A stretch of DNA of 64,000 bases from Rostrohypoxylon terebratum (lineage: Eukaryota > Ascomycota > Sordariomycetes > Xylariales > Hypoxylaceae): NCBI GenBank assembly GCA_022497145.1, contig MU385901.1, positions 62,001 to 126,000 of the forward strand, written 5' to 3'. Positions 57,654 through 64,000 of the stretch are shown here, piece after piece; the stretch's first letter is position 1, and the number at the start of each line of letters is the position of its first letter. Under the pieces are notes generated by a model. The model worked only from the letters and a program-made list of their open reading frames with translations, did no database searches and was not told the DNA's origin. A program made the position numbers and the translations under genes.

Positions 57654-59323
57654 GCCTGCGTTGGAGTTAAAGGGTTTGTCGGCGGAAGGAAGCAAGGAAG
57701 GAAGGAAGGGAGGCATTGTGGTGGACCGAGGGTGAGATCGGGAAACGCGGAGGTTTCTTCGGAGAGATGGAGTTATGGATGCTTGATGAGGCGTGAAGTT
57801 AACTAGGATTCTCATACCCGTCGACAGACAGAGGTTATGGATGAGGAAATGGGGGAATAGGGGGAGTGAGTGCCAAGTCACGAACACCCCGATGCCTCTT
57901 CGTCAGAACTCGATTGCATGGCACTGGCCAGAAGATTCCAAATAAGGGAATAAAACACTGATTTGAGAATACCTTGTGTCTCCTGAAATCTCCAAATGAA
58001 CCTCTGTGCTCTGATGAAGGAATTTGCGTTGCTAGGGGGACATCCCTCTATCAAGCTGATGAAAGGAACGGTGGATATTGGTCGTATCGTTGCCTTAGAC
58101 TACCAAGCATCAGTACCCAGTGTTTGACCCCGATGGTTTATGATTCATCCCCTAAGTACAAACTTGAGCCATTAGCACATGCAGAGTGGAAAACACGGTA
58201 GCCTAAAACACTCTAAAATCTACTCACCTGATTCCATCTCTCTTCCTAGTTACCACGATCACAACTCGCCAATCCTGTTAGAGCCTTCAGGGGAGCATCC
58301 AGCAACTAGAGTCCACGCTCTTGATCCAAAACAACTCAAGAACCCCTTCCTCATCTAAGCAATACCGACGCCTCATAAACCCATCCTCAAGCACTACGAA
58401 CAACTCACAGCTAAGCGCTCTCTCAATCAGACCCCACAAAGCCTCTCTCACGATGTCCTGGCAGACAATCTTGCTGCTCATAACACTGGTAGTACTCGTA
58501 CTACTACTAATGTTTATATTGGAAATATACGGGCTCTTGATGATTTTGTTAGCTGGCGGGACTATTCATCCTCCGGCAAACCGGCGTTATGCTGGTGACG
58601 ATGCGTCCATCACCCGCCGTCGGGACTGAATGCGGATCTTGGAACCATGGGTATGGAGGGGAAAGACGCCTCATATTATGGCTGTGATGTTGTCGCCTTG
58701 GGAAGGGAGTAGCGTCGACATCTCAGTATAGCATCACAAATTCTCCTAGTAGGTAGATTCTCAGGCATGGGGAGTATGGGACGAATGGTTTTGCTAGCCA
58801 TCGAAGAGATGGCACCTGGTGCCTAGTGAAGGCTCAATAAACGACGGACATCCCCGGCAAAGATGCCGCCACCATGGATCTGTCTTGTGACCAAGCCTAT
58901 CAGTCTGAGACAAGCAGATTAGGGCAGACGGGAAAAAGCAAGACATCGCACAAAATCACTACCACAGACAGATCAATTAATCAAAATTCTCAGCAAAACA
59001 AACGTGATGTTCAATTCACATCAAATTCGCCTATATAAAGGGCCCAGCTCCAATACTAAGCTCCATCGCCAAATCAAATGATATGATCCATGCTATAAAT
59101 GCCATCCAACCCAAATCCCTTGCCTCCGAAGCCTGTCGAGGATATCATACACTCGTCATTCTTCGGTCGTCTATACCGGTAAACTTTTTATGTCGTAGCG
59201 GCTCTATGCGAGCCTAAAAATCCCCAAGCCCAAAACTCCTTGCCATGCTTGCTAAAATATAAATAAAATAGATAGCTAAGATCATATCGAAACAATTCGG
59301 GGTATAAGTCTCTTTCAAAATAT
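57654..59323. other. Convergent spacer
   Basis: Apart from a possible 58-residue peptide (58453-58629, listed separately) nothing is supported. A TATATAAAG string at 59033-59041 faces the plus strand but no gene follows it. A GGAAGGAA run lies near 57686-57709. Confidence 0.4.
58453..58629 (+). CDS. Possible 58-residue single-helix membrane peptide
   Basis: ATG 58453 opens a 58-codon frame: a short MSWQT start, then an unbroken hydrophobic stretch of about 25 residues (LLLITLVVLVLLLMFILEI), a second shorter one, and a charged tail (RRYAGDD, ITRRRD). The shape fits a tail-in-cytosol membrane peptide. There is no homology I recognise and chance remains possible. Confidence 0.3.
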   Translation: MSWQTILLLITLVVLVLLLMFILEIYGLLMILLAGGTIHPPANRRYAGDDASITRRRD

Positions 59324-60818
59324 TCATAGTACCGCGATCAATATAGACACGCCGAAGGGCACGAACAGGGCCGCCGTCGAGAAGGTGGCGCCGAAAGCAG
59401 CGGTGCTGTTACTCGTGCTATCGCCCAGGCCGGCGTTGCCGTTGCCGGTACCCCTGACGAGACCTGACGTTGCTGCCACGGAGTTCGATACCGCAGTGGC
59501 ATTAGGGATTCCCGTACCACTAGGAATCTCTTCAACATTAGATTCTGTCGTGTTAAAATTCGTCTTCGCAAGCGAGATCTCGTTGTTGTCGAGGTCGTAT
59601 ACGACGTAGGCAGATCGGAGGAAAGTGTCGCCTAGTACGTTAGTTCCCGAACCGGCTGGGGAGATGCCGAATAGACAAGCCGTCACGCCGTTCGAGAAAG
59701 TGGGCCGTTGTCCGTTCGCCGTCACTAGATCCAAGACAAGTTCATTCATATCCACCGAGATCGTGGGGCTCGAGAATACAAAGTCCACGGTCGCCGTCTG
59801 GTCAGCTAGGGCGCATGGGACGTATGCCGCACCAGCACTTGAATCGTATTGCGCATCGACCGCATCATAGATATCTTGAACCATGTCATCAGGTAAATAG
59901 GTAAGCGAGGAACCGGAGTCGAGCAAGACAGCGAGAGCCTGGTTATCCGCGATGGTCATGTTACCCACCGACAGAGAAGTCAGTGTGATGAGGAACTCCG
60001 AGTAGACACCATTGTTGGCCTGGATTGGGAGCGTCTGGAGGGTTCCTGTGTATTGTGCGGTGTCAACTCCCCCAAACAAAATGCTGCCGGTATTCGCATC
60101 GAGATCGTTCAACCACAAACTGTACGCATTTCGTTGTATTTGACCAGCTGACTTCATCTTCATCGGTAGGTTTTCGTAAGATGCCTTCCCTGCTCTCCCA
60201 ACTTGTACTTCGTTGACAGCATACCCAATACCAAGAATGCCTTGCGCGGAGGAACTCGTGTATCCAACACCAAACTGGAAATCATCCAACGTCGTCCCTC
60301 CAATAGTAAGCGTATCGGTGACATAGTCTCCAGCAGCCCCGGAGCCATCGACGTAAGAGATATTGAACCAGCTTCCAACGTATTTGTAAGTAGAAGACGA
60401 ATTGGCCGAATATGTTCCGGCAAAAGCGCAAGGTTTCGATGACGTAGAACAGAGAGATGAAGACGGTGTGTTAACCCAGAGATCACTGCTCCCAGTATCT
60501 AAGTGCATTCGTATAGACTGCGCCGGCGTTCCTAATGTGCCGTTGACGAAATACAACGTTTCCTATTAGAGGTTTAGCAGATGGGTCTTGAGAGAGATCC
60601 CCAAGGCACTGGATCCTTACCTCATTGTCTAATTTTGCCGTAACTGTGTTGTCTCTCCGCCGTAAACGATCCCGTTTTACTGGGTTCGATATGGTTCTGC
60701 GTTGAGTAGCCAAGCTAACAACTTTAGGCTGGCTGATACTACTTGGTATATTACGTGCGTCTGCCGGTACGGCTAATATACTTGCTATCAAGGCAAGTAC
60801 CGTCGTTGTTGTCTTCAT
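59324..60818 (-). CDS. GPI-anchored yapsin-like aspartic protease
   Basis: Exons 60818-60621 and 60562-59324 (58 bp intron, phase 0) give 478 residues. A signal peptide is clear (MKTTTTVLALIASILA, cut near ADA). A propeptide follows, with basic Kex2-like sites (KRDRLRRRD, about 48-56). The two catalytic aspartates are D88 in DTGSSDLW and D281 in DSGSSLTYLP, and GDTFLRSAYVVYD near the end of the protease fold is typical of the pepsin family. After a Ser/Thr/Gly/Asn-rich stalk the protein ends in a hydrophobic tail (AALFVPFGVSILIAVL), as expected for a GPI anchor. Likely role: processing proteins at the cell surface and wall, as with fungal yapsins and OPSB-type proteases. N-glycosylation sites (NGT, NSS, NIS, NMT, NTT) fit secretion. 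Confidence 0.94.
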
Positions 60819-63016
60819 ATTGGATTAGTCGAAGCCGCCTTGGTGAGGTAGCTATTAAATGTCGAGATATCTTCAAGATATATTTTCCTCCTGTCCCAAG
60901 CAGTCGATGATGATATTATAATAAAATGCTAAATGTTATAACCCAAACATCGAAATAAATAATCAGAGGTGGGCATCAGGGTTAGTCCTAGTCTTTATGG
61001 CACACTGTCTCGGTAATGACGGTCAAGGAGGCAAGATGTGTATCCAGTACAGTGGGACAGATTCGTCAGTCGTGCGTGGCCAGCCGGGGCTAAGAACAGA
61101 TCTGGTGATGGTATCAAAACAGTCTAAAAACGGGAGCAACTGATGACTGTGGGGGAAAACATAGGTGATAATATTATTTGAAAGAGAAAGAAGCAATCCA
61201 GCTGCTTGGCATTGGTACACACATGAGAAGAATGAGAAAGACGGGGGATCTGTTGGCCGAATGTGACGAGATGGTAAGTTCGATATCTAAGCCACTCCGG
61301 CTTCGCCAACCGGGATGGCCTGAGTCTCAAGACGTTATGCCTACGTCTTGTCCTATGACTAGGATTATCAAATCGTGGGAGGACCCTGAAAGGCCTGAGC
61401 TGGCTTTCGAGCCTCCTCGGCACGTTGGAAAAAAGAACAGGGGAGAATGTGTGGTGGGGAGTCCGCGCATAGCGTCGTGGTTTTGAGTCTTGGCGCAGGT
61501 TGACGCGCGTCCATCAACGTCCTCGACAGGACCAGTTACTTTTGTTACTTTTAAATAAGCCAGGGGCTAGTGTCGTAGGGTCATTTCGAGGAAATAAGGC
61601 TGGTGGGCTGGGCGAATTACTCGAATTGCTCGAAGAAATTATTTAGCTCATTCTTTGCTGTTACTTGCAGACGTAAGCAAGTAAGATAGCATGACTTGCT
61701 GCAAACAAAGCCGGGTGCTTTCTTTCTGAATTGACGTATTAGGTCAACTTGTCAAGAGACCTGATACGGTTGGTTGTATCATGTCTCGAACGGAGTCGAA
61801 CCAGGGTCCATCTTGAAGGAACTAGGAAACACATTAGTACATCAAACAGCACTGAGCACGGGTTTGTCAAGTCCGCCCGATCAGCAGCGTTTCAACACAG
61901 CCCGAAATAGCTCGCAAACAGCTAGCCTCTGCTTAGCGATTGAAGTGTTTTGTGGATTCGTAGGGCTATTTCTCCTTATTGAGGTTATTTTGACAGAGGG
62001 TGACCCAGAGAAACCCATATTAAAGACCCAGATAACAGAGACGGACAAGGACCATTGATCTATGCATACCTACTTAATTCATCTCTAGTGATTCAGATTG
62101 GCATTGTAATTCATGGAGATATGCCGACCAGGTTTAGACTGGCTGACTAGTTGAGGCTCTGTGAGTGACTTGCGTAAGATGATTAAAGATGTTGAATAGC
62201 TATAACTAACTAGTACAACTAGTACTAGATAATATGTAACAACCTGGGAAGTGCATTGCCTGATTCGGAGAGTCGAATGAGGAAAGACGAATGGAGACAA
62301 ATGGATAACAGAGCGAACACAACCTTAAACGTCATCTCTGTGTCGCAACGAGGAGCACTTTCCCGATCAACTATTGCCCAGAATCTCGGTAGGTTCGATA
62401 CGGGACTAAACCACGTTGGACATGCGTAACGCTTTATGTAAATCTTAACGCTATCATGTCGGCAGCCTTGGCCGAGAACTTGGAAGGATGGAGGGACAAG
62501 ATATCTAGATTCGGGTTAAAAAAGAAATGACAGCTCCGCCATGTGTTAGACAACCTTCACCAGCCACATTGCGAAGCCTCTTTTCATCAAATCGCCGCTC
62601 TCCACCCGCGAGTTTATGTAGTAAGCCAGCAGCACATTTCACCACTCACCTCGCTTACAACTTCCAAGTCGCACCTGAGGATTCGAGGCGTTTTCGACCA
62701 CCAATCAGTCGACGCACTATTCGTCTGCCTGCAAGCCCCTCACTCGGATAGATAGGTCTATGGCGTCACAAGATCGTGAGCGAATAGAACTGGGCAATGT
62801 AGAGTGAGGCGTTACACGATAAGAAGGACGGTCGCCCTCAGCTGGGAAAGGGGAGATAGGATTGTCTTGCTGTTTGACATTTGCCCTCTACTACAAGATA
62901 CGTAGCTGCCACTTGCGTGTTCGTAGTAGCACACTGAATTCATCATAAAATTCCCACCTAACCATCCAATACTTACTGTATCTCGGAGCCGTGCATTTCC
63001 AAGTTTTTCGTTGCCA
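60819..63016. other. 2.2 kb divergent upstream region
   Basis: Upstream of the protease (-) and the proteolipid gene (+). No frame is convincing: the ATG-started one at 62527-62751 is Pro/Ser/Arg-rich without domain or splice support, and a T-arm-like string near 61780 is not a tRNA. No other feature is seen. Confidence 0.45.
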
Positions 63017-64000
63017 ATGTCTCAACAAGCGATCCTATCAGAGATGCATTCCGCGCTTGCCGAAGTGGCCTATGATCCACGCTGGTCTGTCTCCTGTGGC
63101 TCCGATGCCTTGGGTACTTAGGTCCTAGGACCTAGGTACCTAGTAGACAGAAAGTGCTGACTTAGTAATCATCTATACAGCCCAATATATGCTGTACGTG
63201 TAAAGCATCACCATGACCTGCCCCAACGCTGTCTAACCTCGCACACAATCCGCAGTCCTTCTTCGGGGCGTTGGGCTGCGCAGCCTCGATAGTTTTCACC
63301 GTGCTGGGCGCATCCTACGGGACCGCCAAATCAGCCGGTGCCATCTTCTCTTCGGGCGTCATCCGCCCAGATCGGCTAATGCAGAACACGTACGCCACCC
63401 ACCCATTACCACCGCCATTCCCAATTCTCTATTCCCTATCCCAATTCCCTTCGCCTAGGCAGAATATATCCTCGCCAGTCCCAAAGGACGCCCGCAGATA
63501 TGCCGTGAAGTAGATGCTGACATCGGCCCGCAACGCGTACGATGCAGGCTCTGCGCAATCATGGCTCAGATTCTATCTATCTATGGCCTCGTAGCCAGCG
63601 TCATCATCTCGGGTGTGAGTAACGCCTGACTTCTACTGCAGGATTCTAGTCCCTCGAGGATGAGGAGGGAGTACTTATTGACTCCGTTGTAGGATCTAGC
63701 AGAGAAGATGCCCTTACATCAGGGCTTCCTTCAGCTAGGCGCCGGTATCAGCGTCGGGCTGAGTGGTCTCGCGGCTGGCTTCGCCATCGGAATCGTAGGA
63801 GATGCTGGAGGTTAGTCTATGAAGAGCCAGCACCATTTCTTACCCCTTGTATTTGCGGGGTATTCGATATAATCAAAAAGAACGCAATACTAATGGCCCC
63901 GAAACCAGTGAGAGCCAGCAGCCAGCAGCCACGTCTATACATCGGCATGGTCCTGATCCTCATTTTTGCTGAAGTCCTCGGCCTCTACGGCGTTATCGTC
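63017..64000 (+). CDS. V-type ATPase proteolipid subunit c, divergent copy, cut by the window edge
   Basis: Proposed exons 63017-63084, 63181-63193, 63256-63389, 63548-63614, 63693-63810 and 63909-beyond 64000. The joined protein reads CPIYASFFGALGCAAS, then LGASYGTAKSAGAIFSSG and RPDRLMQN, TLCAIMAQILSIYGLVASVI, FAIGIVGDAGVRASSQQPRLY and IFAEVLGLYG. This is the four-helix fold of the proton-carrying ring of the vacuolar ATPase, and the essential glutamate in helix 4 (IFAEVLG) is present. It is closest in pattern to Vma3-type c, yet helix 1-2 differ (AGAIFSSG where GVGI.. is usual; AQ for the common AG), and a 22-residue N-terminal extension is odd. The 13-base exon 2 and the weak GTCTGT donor of exon 1 are the least certain parts. 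The 3' end lies outside the window. Confidence 0.82.

Noticed and set aside
59033..59041. TATATAAAG as a promoter
   Set aside because: No plus-strand gene follows before the protease on the opposite strand.
61775..61805. tRNA-like T-arm on the minus strand (GGTTCGACTCCG)
   Set aside because: The T-stem does not pair fully and no D-arm, anticodon arm or matching acceptor strand lies at the right distance.

Overview
The window is a stretch of nuclear DNA from a filamentous ascomycete, most likely a sordariomycete. Introns are short (mostly 50-160 bp) with GT..AG ends and CTAAC-type branch sites. The protein set is typical of Pezizomycotina: an Aim3-like protein, a Nrd1/Mrn1 RNA-binding protein, a SAM-RA-kinase Ste11, a GPI-type aspartic protease and a fungal PH-LRR protein. 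The genus cannot be named from sequence alone.

Layout. Left block (0-24 kb), gene-dense and housekeeping: asparaginyl-tRNA synthetase (+), Nrd1/Mrn1 RNA-binding protein (+) behind a 1.1 kb leader with no ATG, histidine acid phosphatase (-) paired divergently with a mitochondrial PPR protein (+), the kinetochore protein Mtw1 (-) with Aim3 (+), TCTP (-) with the sphingoid C4-hydroxylase Sur2 (+), then a small membrane protein (+). Middle (24-31.5 kb): a gene-poor, AT-rich desert with at least one solo-LTR-like relic. Then a protein with an E-set/CBM48-like N-terminus (+, with a proposed 1 kb first intron) and a PH-LRR protein (-). A second poor interval (41.4-47 kb) precedes the MAPKKK Ste11 (+).

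Right block (50-64 kb): a decayed MFS-transporter fragment touching the 3' end of the mitochondrial dehydratase Htd2 (-), which is divergent from DNA ligase I (+); an unknown protein with a Cys-rich tail (+); a possible 58-residue membrane peptide; a yapsin-like aspartic protease (-); and a divergent V-ATPase proteolipid subunit (+) cut by the right edge.

The genes are mainly core functions (translation, RNA control, mitochondrial expression and lipoylation-type fatty acid synthesis, chromosome segregation and replication, MAPK signalling, membrane lipid and vacuolar acidification) arranged as divergent and convergent pairs. I see no biosynthetic cluster, defence island, CRISPR array, rRNA or convincing tRNA gene. 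Exon models were built by hand from splice consensus and reading frame; every multi-exon sum was checked to be divisible by three.
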